A program made the position numbers and the translations under genes. From Bradyrhizobium vignae (GTDB taxonomy: Bacteria; Pseudomonadota; Alphaproteobacteria; Rhizobiales; Xanthobacteraceae), in NCBI RefSeq assembly GCF_004114425.1, contig NZ_RDQF01000010.1:1-64000 (forward strand): a stretch of 64,000 nt of DNA, written 5' to 3'. The notes under the pieces are model-generated. The model searched no databases. It was not told the DNA's origin and was given only the letters and a program-made list of their open reading frames with translations. This document shows, piece after piece, positions 1 through 8,749 of this stretch (positions are counted from its first letter, which is position 1; the number at the start of each line of letters is the position of its first letter).

Positions 1-74
1 TATTCCGAAATCAGAAAACGCCACTTCTGCAGATAGTTGCGTTCAACCGTTCGGTCATAGCTGTTGTCTCGCAT
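1..74 (-). CDS. 5' end of an unidentified gene leaving the window
   Basis: On the minus strand an ATG at 74-72 opens a frame that stays open to the window edge (24 codons, beginning MRDNSYDRTVERNYLQKW). A strong Shine-Dalgarno sequence (GGAGGAAC) sits about seven bases upstream of the ATG, which is why I call a real start. The short basic N-terminus vaguely recalls transposase or helix-turn-helix proteins, but too little is visible to name it. It is divergent from the binding-protein gene that follows. Confidence 0.4.
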   Translation of the reverse strand, partial: MRDNSYDRTVERNYLQKWRFLISE

Positions 75-308
75 CGGATCGTTCCTCCGCTGCAGCGATC
101 CAATCAGCGAATTATTGAACATGCACAGCAATGACGACGTGGAACGTCTTGCGTCTTCTCACCATTCCGCTTTGCGGAAAACATGCGCGGCAATCACGCA
201 TTCGCTTCGTTCCCGCGCTTGCTGCCCTCTCGCGCATGCGGCATGATTGCGGCAAGAGCAATAACCAAGCCGCCATCAGAGACGGGCGATAGAGGGAGGT
301 CGTTTTCG

Positions 309-1514
309 ATGAAGACTATTTTGTCCGGCATTTTTGCCGCCGCGCTTGCCCTCAATGCGAGCGCCGCGCAGGCCCAGGACAAGCCGTCGCTGAAGATCGG
401 CGGCATCCTCGACATGTCCAGCCTCTATGCAGATATCACGGGCCCCGGCAGCGAGACCGCGGCCAAGATGGCCGTCGAGGATTTTGGTGGCGAGGTGCTG
501 GGGCGCAAGATCCAGGTGCTGGCGGCCGATCATCTCAACAAGGCCGATCTCTCCGCCAACATCGCCCGCGACATGCTCGACAATCAAGGCGTCGAGATGA
601 TCTACGACGTCGCGGCCTCCGCAACCGCGCTTGCCGCCGGCGAGATCGCGAAAGCACGCAACAAGATCATCATGTTCAACGGCCCGGGCTCGATCCGTCT
701 CACCAACGAAGCCTGCGGTCCCTACACCATCCACTATGTGTTCGACACCTACGGCCAGGCCAATGTGACCGGTCTTGCGGCCGTGAAGTCCGGCCTCGAC
801 AGCTGGTTCTTTCTCACCGCGGATTACGCCTTCGGCCAGGATCTGGAGAAGGACACCAGCGCCGTCGTGACCAAGACCGGCGGCAAGGTGCTTGGCAGCG
901 TGCGTCATCCGCTCAACACGTCGGATTTCTCGTCCTTCCTGCTCCAGGCCCAGGCCTCCAAGGCCAAGGTGATCGGACTAGCAAATGCCGGCGGCGACAC
1001 CATCAACGCCATCAAGCAGGCGGCGGAGTTCGGCATCACCAAGGGTGGCCAGAAGGTCTCGCCGCTGCTCGCCTTCGTCACCGATATCGACTCGATCGGG
1101 CTGGAGACCGCGCAGGGCTTGCTGCTTGCCGAGGCATTCTATTGGGACCTCAACGACGACACGCGTGCATTCTCGAAGCGCTTCATGGAACGCACCAAGC
1201 GGATGCCGACCTCGGCGCAGGCTGGAGTCTATTCCTCCGTCACGCATTACCTCAAAGCCGTGAAGGCGGCCGGCACCACCGATGCCGCGGCGGTGATCAA
1301 GGTGATGAAGGAGACACCGATCAACGACTTTTTCGCCAAGAATGGCAAGATCCGCGAGGATGGCCGCATGATCCATGACATGTACTTGTTCGAGGTGAAG
1401 AAGCCCTCGGAGTCGAAGGGCCGCTGGGACGATTACAAGCTGCTCGCCACCGTGCCCGGCAACGAGGCGTTCCAGTCGCTGGAGCAGTCGCGCTGCCCGC
1501 TGGTGAAGAAGTGA
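309..1514 (+). CDS. ABC transporter substrate-binding protein, branched-chain amino acid (LivJ) type
   Basis: Periplasmic ligand receptor of a HAAT-family ABC importer, 401 aa. The start at 309 follows an AGGGAGG ribosome site and gives a clean signal peptide (hydrophobic AAALALNASAAQA, cleavage before QDKPSLKIGG). The mature protein has the type I periplasmic-binding fold pattern of LivJ-like proteins: KIGGILD near the N-terminus, GRKIQVLAADH, and a central FFLTADYAFGQDLEKD. No permease or ATPase gene is adjacent, so it is probably an orphan receptor. Its neighbours (crotonase, VOC, acyl-CoA dehydrogenases) suggest an aromatic or short carboxylic acid ligand rather than leucine; that is inference. 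Confidence 0.88.
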   Translation: MKTILSGIFAAALALNASAAQAQDKPSLKIGGILDMSSLYADITGPGSETAAKMAVEDFGGEVLGRKIQVLAADHLNKADLSANIARDMLDNQGVEMIYDVAASATALAAGEIAKARNKIIMFNGPGSIRLTNEACGPYTIHYVFDTYGQANVTGLAAVKSGLDSWFFLTADYAFGQDLEKDTSAVVTKTGGKVLGSVRHPLNTSDFSSFLLQAQASKAKVIGLANAGGDTINAIKQAAEFGITKGGQKVSPLLAFVTDIDSIGLETAQGLLLAEAFYWDLNDDTRAFSKRFMERTKRMPTSAQAGVYSSVTHYLKAVKAAGTTDAAAVIKVMKETPINDFFAKNGKIREDGRMIHDMYLFEVKKPSESKGRWDDYKLLATVPGNEAFQSLEQSRCPLVKK

Positions 1515-1534
1515 CGGCGTGACGTAAGTCACGA

Positions 1535-1622
1535 CGTCATTGCGAGGAGCTCTTGCGGTGAAGCAATCCAGACCGCATCCGCGGAGACATCTCTGGATTG
1601 CTTCGCTTCGCTCGCAATGACG
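1535..1622. repeat. Palindromic intergenic repeat, family A copy 1
   Basis: An 88-bp imperfect palindrome with ends CGTCATTGCGAG and CTCGCAATGACG and internal arms GAAGCAATCCAGA / TCTGGATTGCTTC. A second copy lies at 49186-49271. It sits between the binding-protein gene and the crotonase gene and may fold in RNA as a terminator or stabiliser. Confidence 0.85.
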
Positions 1623-1664
1623 GTGTGGTGAGAGCTCGGTCAAACAACGAGAGGGAGACGCCCG

Positions 1665-2453
1665 ATGAACGACATGGTCCTGCAAAAGCTCGAAGGCGGG
1701 CTGCTCACCATCACCATGAACCGCCCGGAGCGGAAGAACGCGCTCAATCCCGACATGGTGCGCGGGCTGGTCGAGGCGGCGCGGCGCGCGGCTGACGATC
1801 CGGAGGTACGTGCAGTGCTGTTCAAGGGCGCCGGCGGTTCGTTCTGCGTCGGCGGCGACGTCAAGTCGATGGCGGAGGGCCGCGCGCCGCTGCCGTTCGA
1901 GCAGAAGCTCGCGAATTTGCGCCGTGGCATGGAAGTCTCGCGCATCCTGCATCAGATGCCGAAGCCTGTCGTGGCGCAGCTCGATGGCGCGGCGGCCGGC
2001 GCGGGGCTTTCGATGGCGCTGTCCTGCGACCTGCGCATCGCCTCCGAATCCTGCAAGATCACGACGGCCTTTGCCAAGGTCGGCTTCTCCGGCGATTACG
2101 GCGGGACCTATTTCCTGACCCAACTGCTCGGCAGCGCGCGGGCGCGCGAGCTCTATCTGATGTCGCCGGTGCTCACGGCGAGGGAAGCTCACGCCATCGG
2201 CCTGGTGACCAAGGTCGTGCCCGACGCCGAGATCGACACCGCCGCGCACGAGCTCGCGCTGTCGCTGGCGCAAGGGCCCTCGATCGCGCTCGGCTACATC
2301 AAGCGCAACATCAATAATGCCGAGCATTTGGCGCTGGAGGATTGCTTCGACGGCGAGGCGATCCACCACACCCGCTGTGGTGATACCGCCGATCACAAGG
2401 AGGCCGCAAAAGCCTTCGTCGAGAAGCGCAAGCCCGCCTTCAGGGGCGAGTGA
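1665..2453 (+). CDS. Enoyl-CoA hydratase/isomerase family protein
   Basis: Crotonase-fold enzyme, 262 aa, the usual family length. Visible family marks are NRPERKNAL near the N-terminus, the first oxyanion-hole segment SFCVGGDVKSM (about residues 59-69) and the second, DGAAAGAGLSMALSCDL (about 107-123). The position that carries a catalytic glutamate in classical hydratases falls in FSGDYGGTYF, so hydratase chemistry is not assured; it could be an isomerase, thioesterase or hydrolase of the family. GAGAGGGAGA precedes the ATG. Its TGA overlaps the start region of the VOC gene, so the two are probably translated together. Confidence 0.85.
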   Translation: MNDMVLQKLEGGLLTITMNRPERKNALNPDMVRGLVEAARRAADDPEVRAVLFKGAGGSFCVGGDVKSMAEGRAPLPFEQKLANLRRGMEVSRILHQMPKPVVAQLDGAAAGAGLSMALSCDLRIASESCKITTAFAKVGFSGDYGGTYFLTQLLGSARARELYLMSPVLTAREAHAIGLVTKVVPDAEIDTAAHELALSLAQGPSIALGYIKRNINNAEHLALEDCFDGEAIHHTRCGDTADHKEAAKAFVEKRKPAFRGE

Positions 2454-2455
2454 CG

Positions 2456-3202
2456 ATGTCGTCCTACATGCGCTTGCGGCAGATCTGCCTGGTCGCGCCG
2501 CAGCTCGAGCCGGTGATCACGGATATCGCCCGGATCATGGGCTTGGCCATCTGCTATCGCGACGGCAATGTCGCAAAATACGGCCTGGAGAACGCGCTGC
2601 TCCCGGTCGACACGATCCTGCTTGAAGTCGTGGCGCCCTTCAGGGACGGCACCACGGCCGGCCGCTTCATCGAGAAGACCGGCGGCCGCGGCGGCTACAT
2701 GGCGATCTTCTGCTGCGATGATCCGGACGAGCGCGGCCGCAACGCCAACGCGCTCGGCGTGCGCACGGCCAACGTCATCGACCATGCACCTTATCATGGT
2801 GTGCAGCTCCACCCCCGCGACTGCCGCGCCGCCTTCATCGAGTTCAACCACACCGAAGGCAGCGACGATAGTCTGGGCGCCTATCCGCCGGCGGGACCGG
2901 ACTGGCAAAAATTCATCCGCAAGGATGTGACGCAGGCGCTGACGGCGGTGGAGATGCAGAGCCCGGACCCGCAGGGCCTCGCGGAGCATTGGGGCAAGAT
3001 CATCGGGGTTGCGCCACGCGATGCCGAATTGAGACTACCGAACGCCACCTTTCGCTTCGTGAAGGGCGCCAGCGAGATCATGAGCGCGCTGGAGTTTCGG
3101 GTGACTGACGCGGCGCAGGTGCTGCATGCCGCCAAGGCGAAGGGGCTCGCCGTTGCCGGGAATGAGTTTCTGCTCGGCGGGGTGACGTTTCGCGTGAGTT
3201 GA
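2456..3202 (+). CDS. VOC (glyoxalase/extradiol fold) family protein
   Basis: 248 aa with two tandem VOC-like halves: MRLRQICLVAPQLEPVI opens the first and a second half starts near ALTAVEMQSPDPQGLAEHW. The start at ATG 2456 lies just after the crotonase stop (2451-2453); a GTG at 2450 is an alternative that adds two residues. The family uses paired beta-alpha-beta-beta-beta units to hold a metal and covers dioxygenases, isomerases and resistance proteins, so the substrate cannot be read from sequence. Coupling to the crotonase suggests a shared acyl-CoA or aromatic pathway. Confidence 0.75.
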   Translation: MSSYMRLRQICLVAPQLEPVITDIARIMGLAICYRDGNVAKYGLENALLPVDTILLEVVAPFRDGTTAGRFIEKTGGRGGYMAIFCCDDPDERGRNANALGVRTANVIDHAPYHGVQLHPRDCRAAFIEFNHTEGSDDSLGAYPPAGPDWQKFIRKDVTQALTAVEMQSPDPQGLAEHWGKIIGVAPRDAELRLPNATFRFVKGASEIMSALEFRVTDAAQVLHAAKAKGLAVAGNEFLLGGVTFRVS

Positions 3203-3210
3203 TCACGCTG

Positions 3211-3364
3211 TACCCTCTCCCCTTGTGGGCCTTGTGGGAGAGGGTGGCTTCGCGAGAGCGAAGCCGGGTGAGGGGTTTCTATCCCCATGAACAGTTTTGC
3301 GCACGGAGAGAACCCCTGATCCGGCGCTTCGCGCCACCTTCTCCCACAGGGGGAGAAGGAAGAA
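3211..3364. repeat. Inverted intergenic repeat (CTCTCCC...GGGAGA type)
   Basis: Region between two convergent genes rich in complementary blocks: ACCCTCTCCCC...GGGAGAGGGT, GCTTCGC...GCGAAGC and GGTTTCT...AGAACCCC, then CTTCTCCC ACAG GGGGAGAAG. Similar CCCCTCCC/GGGGAGAAG blocks occur at about 4246-4266 and 60040-60070. It probably serves as a bidirectional terminator or is a mobile palindromic repeat. Confidence 0.65.
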
Positions 3365-3384
3365 GAGAACGTTCATCGCCGCGA

Positions 3385-4203
3385 TCACCTTCCCTTAAAA
3401 TTCGCCACCCGGCGCTCTTCCGTGGCCTTCACGCCTTCCTTGAAATCTTCAGTCGCGCGCAGCCTTGTCTGCTCGGCGAGCTCGTGATTGGTCGCGGCCA
3501 TGACGCGGTCGGCGAGGCCGGCGCGCATCGTGGCGCGGGTCGAGAGCAGGCCGAGAGGGGAGCATTCGGCGATCTCGCCGGCGAGCTTCATCGCGGCCGC
3601 CTTCACCTGGTCCTGCGGCACCAGCTCGTTGGCCAGGCCCCATTTGTAGGCCTCTTCGCCGGTGACCCGGCGGCTGGTGTAGAACATCAGCTCAGCGTTG
3701 TTCTTGCCGATCAGCTCGGGCAGCGTCACGGTCAGGCCGAAGCCAGGATGGAAGCCGAGTTTGGTGAAATTCGCGGAAAAGCGCGCTTCGGGGCAGGTGA
3801 CGCGAAAGTCGGCCGACACCGCGAGACCAAGGCCGCCGCCGATGGCTGCGCCCTGCACGGCGGCAACGATTGGCTTCTTGGCGCGGAAGATGCGCACGGC
3901 CTGGATGTAGAGGTGGCTGATCGGCCCGAGATTGTCGGCCGGATCGCCCTTCTTGGCTTGCTCGGCCTCGCGCGCTTCCTGCGCCTGCCGCGCCGGGTCG
4001 CCGAAATTGGCGCCGGCGCAGAACGCCTTGCCCTGCGCCGACAGAACGGAGGCGCGGATCTCGATGTCGCGGTCGAACTCGTCGAGCGCATCCGCGATCT
4101 GGTTGATCAGCGAGATGTCGAAGAAGTTGAGTGGCGGCCGGCGGATCTCGATGGTGCCGACATGCCCGACCTTCTCGACACCGATATCTTTATACGTGCT
4201 CAT
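3385..4203 (-). CDS. Crotonase/enoyl-CoA hydratase family protein
   Basis: 272 aa crotonase-fold enzyme. The start chosen is ATG at 4203 (MSTYKDIGVEKVGHVGTI); the longer open frame upstream runs through a repeat-like intergenic sequence and is unlikely to be coding. Oxyanion segments are KAFCAGANFGD (about 57-67) and GAAIGGGLGLAVSADFRV (about 109-126), followed by LGFHPGFGLTVTLPELIG where the acid/base region lies. It is the last gene of a minus-strand set with the two acyl-CoA dehydrogenase genes upstream, consistent with a beta-oxidation-like branch. Confidence 0.84.
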   Translation of the reverse strand: MSTYKDIGVEKVGHVGTIEIRRPPLNFFDISLINQIADALDEFDRDIEIRASVLSAQGKAFCAGANFGDPARQAQEAREAEQAKKGDPADNLGPISHLYIQAVRIFRAKKPIVAAVQGAAIGGGLGLAVSADFRVTCPEARFSANFTKLGFHPGFGLTVTLPELIGKNNAELMFYTSRRVTGEEAYKWGLANELVPQDQVKAAAMKLAGEIAECSPLGLLSTRATMRAGLADRVMAATNHELAEQTRLRATEDFKEGVKATEERRVANFKGR

Positions 4204-4303
4204 AGATTGTCTCCAAACGTCCCGATACGTCCGTGGCGAAGAACCACCCCTCCCATAGGGAGAGGTCGGCGCGGAGCGCGAGGCTGGCAGGTCGCCACGA
4301 GCG

Positions 4304-5464
4304 TTACCGCAAGCCAAGTCCGCGGGCGATGATGCCGCGCAGCACCTCGGTTGTGCCGCCCTGGATGGTGAGTTTCGGTGCGGTCTTGATGGCGAAGTCG
4401 AGCTGCCGCTCCAAGGTCTCGCGGTTGGTCGCGGTCTCCTCGACGAAGGCGGCGAGATCGCGCACGCGATGCGGCAGCTGCTGCTCCCAGACCGTGCCGA
4501 TGTCCTTGACGATGGACGCCTCGACCACGGGCTCCTTGCCGGCTTCGAGCATGCCGGCGACCGAGACCGACATGCGCCGCATGGTGTGGAGCTGCGCGAC
4601 CAGGCGCCCGATGCCTTCGGCGCTGCGCGTATCCGGATTGGGCCCGACTGCGCGCACCAGCTCGGTCAGCACGTAATAGGTTTCGAGGAAGCGCTCGGGG
4701 CCCGAGCGCTCATAGGCGAGCTCGCTCGTCGCCTGCTTCCAGGCGCCGTCGACCTCGCCGAGCACGTGGTCGTCGGGGATGAAGTGATCGGTGAAGACGA
4801 CCTCGTTGAACTCGTACTGGCCGGTGATCTGGCCGATCGGGTTCACCTTGATGCCCGGCTGCTTCATCTTGACCAGGAACTGGGTCAGGCCGTGACGGCG
4901 GTTTTCCTTGGTCGGCGGCGAGGTCCGGAAGATTGCGATCATGTAGTCGGCGATGTGTGCCGACGAGGTCCAGATCTTGGTGCCGTTGATGAGATAGCCG
5001 CCGTCGGTCTTGGTCGCGCGCGTCTTCGCCGCGAACAGGTCGGAGCCGGAGTTCGGCTCGCTCATGCCGATGGCAAAGCAGATCTCGCCGCGGCAGATGC
5101 GCGGCAGGATGTCCATCTTGATGTGCTCGGGCGCATATTTCAGGAGCACCGGGCCGCTCTGGCGGTCTGCGACGAAGAAGCGGCGCGTCGGCGCGTTGGC
5201 GACGCGCATCTCCTCGGTCACCACGTAGCGTTCGAGGAACGAGCGCTCCTGGCCGCCATATTTCTTCGGCCAAGTCATGCCCAGCCAGCCCTTGGCGCCG
5301 ACCCGGCGGGAGAACTCCGGCGCGTCGGTGTCTTCGCGGTTGGGCTTGTGCGGATCAAAAGTGCCGGCGGCGATTTCCTCGGCGAGGAAGGCGCGGACTT
5401 CCTTGCGCAGCTGCTCGCACTTCTCGGGCAGGCGGATCGGATCGAAACGGAGGGCAGCGGTCAT
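4304..5464 (-). CDS. Acyl-CoA dehydrogenase family protein, catalytic-subunit type
   Basis: 386 aa FAD flavoenzyme. It carries the family signature CFAIGMSEPNSGSDLFA (FAD and acyl-CoA binding), NGTKIWTSSAHIADY, and a C-terminal IQGGTTEVLRGIIARGLG that matches the end of the alpha-helical domain. It lies 18 bases downstream of another acyl-CoA dehydrogenase-like gene (5483-6547) on the same strand. A long plus a shorter dehydrogenase in tandem is typical of heteromeric enzymes such as pimeloyl-CoA or steroid side-chain dehydrogenases. The acyl substrate is unknown. Confidence 0.87.
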   Translation of the reverse strand: MTAALRFDPIRLPEKCEQLRKEVRAFLAEEIAAGTFDPHKPNREDTDAPEFSRRVGAKGWLGMTWPKKYGGQERSFLERYVVTEEMRVANAPTRRFFVADRQSGPVLLKYAPEHIKMDILPRICRGEICFAIGMSEPNSGSDLFAAKTRATKTDGGYLINGTKIWTSSAHIADYMIAIFRTSPPTKENRRHGLTQFLVKMKQPGIKVNPIGQITGQYEFNEVVFTDHFIPDDHVLGEVDGAWKQATSELAYERSGPERFLETYYVLTELVRAVGPNPDTRSAEGIGRLVAQLHTMRRMSVSVAGMLEAGKEPVVEASIVKDIGTVWEQQLPHRVRDLAAFVEETATNRETLERQLDFAIKTAPKLTIQGGTTEVLRGIIARGLGLR

Positions 5465-5482
5465 TGTTGTCTCGTCCCCTGA

Positions 5483-6547
5483 TCAGCGCGAAGCCACGAG
5501 CGGCCACAATTCGTCCGCGCCGCGGTTTGCTATGAGCTTGCCGAGCTCGACGGCCCAGTAGCTCTCCGAGCCGAAATCGTCGCGCCAGGCCAGCGCGCGC
5601 AGTGAGTAGCGGTGCAGGATATGCTCCATAGTGAAGCCGATCGCGCCATGGACTTGATGCGCGATACCGCCGCCCTTCTCGGCCGCTTCCGCGCAGCGGA
5701 TTTTCGCGGAGGCGGCCTCGAGATAGACCTCGTCGTTGAGCGATTTCGCATTCGCGATGGCGTCGGCCGCCGAGGTTGCGGCCGCGAGCGCTGCGGCGGA
5801 TTCGCCGGCAAGCCGCGCGAGATTGTGCTGCACCGCCTGGAATTTCGAGATCTTCTTCTCGAAGGCGACGCGTTCGTTGGAATAGCGCACGGAGATGTCG
5901 AGCATGGATTCCAGCGCGCCGGCGATCTGGAGGCTGCGTGCGACGCCGCCCATCAGCATCAGATTGGTCTGCTCAAAGTCCTTCGGTGCGGGCTTAATCG
6001 CAACGGGCTGCACTTTGTCGAGCGTCACGGTGTCGCTGTGGTCGTAGCCGACATTGAGGCCGGCCTCGATCCGCGCCTTGGTCGCATCCACCAGCGCAAT
6101 CGCGGCGCCGTCCTTGCCGTGCGCCAGCACCGCAAAATGCTTCGCCGATTTTGCGAAAGGCACGCCGCGGGCGCGGCCGGAGAGCAAGCCGTCGGCATCG
6201 AGGCCGACGCGGTCCTTCGGAGACGCCGGCAGCACCGTCATCTCGCCGTCGGGCGAGGTGATCCTGGCCTGCGCCAGCAGCCAGCCGGCCAGCATGGTCT
6301 CGGCCAGCGGAACTGCGACGGCGAAACGGCCGGCGGCGTTCAACAGCGCAAAGCCGTCGGCGAGGCTTGCGCCGGAGCCGCCGAGATCGTCCGGTACCCA
6401 GGAGAGCGGCAGGCCGGCTTCGCTCAGCGCCTGCCACAGCGGCGCCTGCCAGGTATTCTTCCTGTCGTTGTTGATTTCTTGCGGATCGGCGAGATCGGCG
6501 AAGATTTTCTCCGCGGTCTCGACGACGATATTGTCACTCTCCGCCAC
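5483..6547 (-). CDS. Acyl-CoA dehydrogenase family protein, small partner subunit
   Basis: 354 aa, shorter and more divergent than the adjacent 386 aa dehydrogenase. The N-terminal helical domain (MAESDNIVVETAEKIFADL) and the C-terminal domain (QAVQHNLARLAGESAAAL, then HQVHGAIGFTMEHILHRY) are clear. The classical MSEPNSGSD signature is replaced by a poorly conserved middle region (TVLPASPKDRVGLD). That pattern fits the non-catalytic or FAD-sharing partner of an alpha2-beta2 acyl-CoA dehydrogenase. It is the first gene of the minus-strand run 6547-3385. Confidence 0.8.
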   Translation of the reverse strand: MAESDNIVVETAEKIFADLADPQEINNDRKNTWQAPLWQALSEAGLPLSWVPDDLGGSGASLADGFALLNAAGRFAVAVPLAETMLAGWLLAQARITSPDGEMTVLPASPKDRVGLDADGLLSGRARGVPFAKSAKHFAVLAHGKDGAAIALVDATKARIEAGLNVGYDHSDTVTLDKVQPVAIKPAPKDFEQTNLMLMGGVARSLQIAGALESMLDISVRYSNERVAFEKKISKFQAVQHNLARLAGESAAALAAATSAADAIANAKSLNDEVYLEAASAKIRCAEAAEKGGGIAHQVHGAIGFTMEHILHRYSLRALAWRDDFGSESYWAVELGKLIANRGADELWPLVASR

Positions 6548-6796
6548 AGCGTTCCCCGTGTCTTGCCATTGGCGCGTCCCGCCTCCGTGGGGCGGCGCGC
6601 ACGTTCTTCTTGCGCCCGATGATCGGAAAAAGCCATGGCCCTGACAAGCGTTGATCGCAGGTCAACCTGCGGTGCGGGCATGGGCGCAAGGACCAATTGG
6701 AGGCTAATTCCGCTTAGCGGAGTTTGCTCGATTTGCAGGGCGCGGCAAACTCGCTAAACAGGGCGCCGCGATCAAAGACAGGGGAAGGAGATCGGG

Positions 6797-7582
6797 ATGG
6801 CAAAGGACAGCTTGTGCGCAATCGTGACGGGGTCTGCTTCCGGCCTTGGCGCAGCAACCGCGGAAATTCTGGCGCGGAGCGGGGCGCGGCTCGTCATCAA
6901 CTATTCGTCGAGCCAGAAGGAGGCCGACGCTACGGCTGAGCTCTGCCGCAAGGCCGGCGCGGCGGAGGTGCTGGTTGCGCAGGGCGACGTCTCGAAGGAT
7001 GAGGATTGCCGCAAGATCGTCGCTGCCGCTGCGCCTTGGGGCCGGCTCGATATCCTCGTCAACAATGCCGGCACCACCAAGCACGTGGCTCACGCCGATC
7101 TCGATGGGTTGTCGGCTGAAGATTTCCAGCGGGTCTACGGCGTCAACACCATCGGCCCGTTCCAGATGGTGCGCGCGGCGCGCAGCCTGCTGGAAGCCGC
7201 TGCGAAGGCTTCGGGGCGTCCGTCGGCGGTCGTGAACGTCTCCTCGGTTGCCGGCATCAGTGGCGTCGGCTCGTCGATCGCGTATGCCGCGAGCAAGGGC
7301 GCGCTGAATACGATGACGCTGTCGCTGTCGCGCGCGCTCGCGCCGCTGATCCGCGTCAACACGGTCTGCCCCGGCTATATCGATACGCCCTGGTTCACCA
7401 AGGGCCGCGGCGAGGCCGGCGCCAAGCAGGTGCGCGACAGCGTCGTGGCGAAGGTGCCGCTCAAGGTTGCCTCATCCGCCGAAGATATCGCCCAGCTCGT
7501 CTGCTTCCTGGCAATGCCGGCCTCCAGCAACATGACCGGCGAGGTCGTGCGCATGGATGCGGGGATGCATTTGATTACGTGA
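6797..7582 (+). CDS. SDR family NAD(P)-dependent oxidoreductase
   Basis: 261 aa classical short-chain dehydrogenase. The cofactor motif is TGSASGLGAATAEIL (TGxxxGxG) at about residues 11-25, with NNAGTT in the middle, catalytic Ser in NVSSVAGISG and the YxxxK pair in SIAYAASKGAL. A C-terminal MTGEVVRMDAGMHL closes the Rossmann domain. GGGAAGGAGAT precedes the ATG. It is divergent from the acyl-CoA dehydrogenase pair and could serve the same degradation route as a 3-hydroxyacyl-CoA or alcohol dehydrogenase; the substrate is not readable. Confidence 0.87.
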   Translation: MAKDSLCAIVTGSASGLGAATAEILARSGARLVINYSSSQKEADATAELCRKAGAAEVLVAQGDVSKDEDCRKIVAAAAPWGRLDILVNNAGTTKHVAHADLDGLSAEDFQRVYGVNTIGPFQMVRAARSLLEAAAKASGRPSAVVNVSSVAGISGVGSSIAYAASKGALNTMTLSLSRALAPLIRVNTVCPGYIDTPWFTKGRGEAGAKQVRDSVVAKVPLKVASSAEDIAQLVCFLAMPASSNMTGEVVRMDAGMHLIT

Positions 7583-7606
7583 TTGGGTGTCTCGCCGCTC
7601 TCTCCC

Positions 7607-7692
7607 CGTCATGGCCGGGCTTGACCCGGCCATCCACGTGTTGTCACGCAGATCAAAAGACGTGGATGCCCGGGTCAGGCACGGGCATGACG
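7607..7692. repeat. Palindromic intergenic repeat, family B
   Basis: An 86-bp palindrome running CGTCATGGCCGGGCTTGACC ... to ...GGGCATGACG, with central arms TCCACGT / ACGTGGAT. It lies between the convergent SDR and GlsB-like genes and has the bounded, hairpin-forming form of a bacterial interspersed repeat. It may double as a transcription terminator. Confidence 0.75.
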
Positions 7693-7722
7693 ATGTGGAG
7701 GCGGTGTGCCGCCCCTCGCTGG

Positions 7723-7995
7723 CTACCCCTTGATCACGCCGCTCGCCACGAGGCGATGCCAGATGAACAGCACCACTACGGCGCCGATCGTCGCCGTGAT
7801 GAAGCCGGCACCCTGGTCAGGGCTGTAATGGCCGATGGCCTGGCCGACGAAGGTTGCCAGAAAGGCGCCGGCGATGCCGAGGATGGTGGTGAGGATGAAG
7901 CCGCTCGGATTGTTCGGTCCCGGCGCAAGCCAGCGCGCGATGAGGCCGGCGACGAAGCCGACGACGATGATCCACAACAGGCCGCCCATGCTCAT
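7723..7995 (-). CDS. GlsB/YeaQ/YmgE family stress-response membrane protein
   Basis: 90 aa inner-membrane protein of the transglycosylase-associated family. It has three hydrophobic segments (GGLLWIIVVGFVAGLIARW; FILTTILGIAGAFLATFVG; ATIGAVVVLFIWHRLV) joined by glycine-rich turns, the family's usual length and layout. ATG at 7995 is used; 7989 is also possible. Function is poorly defined, generally linked to envelope or acid/salt stress. It sits next to the YidB-like gene on the same strand. Confidence 0.85.
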   Translation of the reverse strand: MSMGGLLWIIVVGFVAGLIARWLAPGPNNPSGFILTTILGIAGAFLATFVGQAIGHYSPDQGAGFITATIGAVVVLFIWHRLVASGVIKG

Positions 7996-8023
7996 GAGTG
8001 TGCTCCCCTTCCCGAGACCGCCA

Positions 8024-8587
8024 TCAGATTCGCCCCGAGAGTTCGTTCTCAGTCGGCAGCCGTCCGTCCGGCGTCAGATGATCGATCACCTGCGGTAGAT
8101 ATTGGCTGAGACCAGAGAGCAGCTCCTCGCGTGACAGGCCGCTCTGGGCGGACAGGCTGTCGATCTGGTCGGCGCCGAGTGCGCTGGCGAGATCGCCCGG
8201 CGCGATCGGCTTGTTCTCGCCCTTGCCGACCCAGGAATTCGCGGTGTCGCCGTGACCGCTCTGCTGCAGCTGGTTGAGGAGATCGCCAAGCCCGCCGCTG
8301 AGCACGGTGCCGGCCGCGCCGCCCGCAAGCAGGCCGCCGAGGCCGCCCTTCAGTATATCGCTCAGTCCGCCACCCGCACCCGCGTTCACCGGCGGAGGCG
8401 CGGGCGACGGTTGCGGCGCCGAGCCCGACTGATTGGCGGTGAGATGCTTGAATGCCTTCCAGGCGAGGAGGCCGAGCAGCGCCATGGTCATCGGCGACAT
8501 GCCGCCGGAGGATGATTGCTCTGAGCTGGGTGTGCTTGGGCCGCGCGGGCCTTTCTGCATGCCGTTGAGGACGTCGAGTAGACCCAT
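8024..8587 (-). CDS. YidB family (DUF937) protein
   Basis: 187 aa. The start at ATG 8587 (MGLLDVLNGMQKGPRG) follows an AAGGAGAG ribosome site; a longer frame upstream lacks support. The N-terminus has a low-complexity Ser/Gly/Pro linker, then Gly-rich GGLSDILKGGLGGLLAGG, and the conserved C-terminal DUF937 core with NSWVGKGENKPIAPGDLA followed by SALGADQIDSLSAQSG and SQYLPQVIDHLTPDG. The family is widespread in proteobacteria and lacks an established function. Confidence 0.85.
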   Translation of the reverse strand: MGLLDVLNGMQKGPRGPSTPSSEQSSSGGMSPMTMALLGLLAWKAFKHLTANQSGSAPQPSPAPPPVNAGAGGGLSDILKGGLGGLLAGGAAGTVLSGGLGDLLNQLQQSGHGDTANSWVGKGENKPIAPGDLASALGADQIDSLSAQSGLSREELLSGLSQYLPQVIDHLTPDGRLPTENELSGRI

Positions 8588-8749
8588 GATGCTCTCCTTC
8601 GTCTCGTTCGGCGAGCGCTCGCCGCTGACTGCCCCCCGGGCGAAATCATATGGGGCACTCATGACGGTTACAAGGCGGCTGCGACGCAACCAATGGGCAG
8701 GCGGCGTTGCCTCTGCTATCGAAGGCCGGTCCTTCAGGGAGCGAGTTCA

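Noticed and set aside
978..2396. Long minus-strand open frame (472 codons) across the binding-protein and crotonase genes
   Set aside because: It is antisense to two well-supported genes, has arginine/histidine-rich low-complexity content and no domain; high GC creates such shadows.
6645..6670. FixK/FNR-type box upstream of the acyl-CoA dehydrogenase pair
   Set aside because: TTGATCGCAGGTCAA has a wrong spacer and only a partial second half-site.
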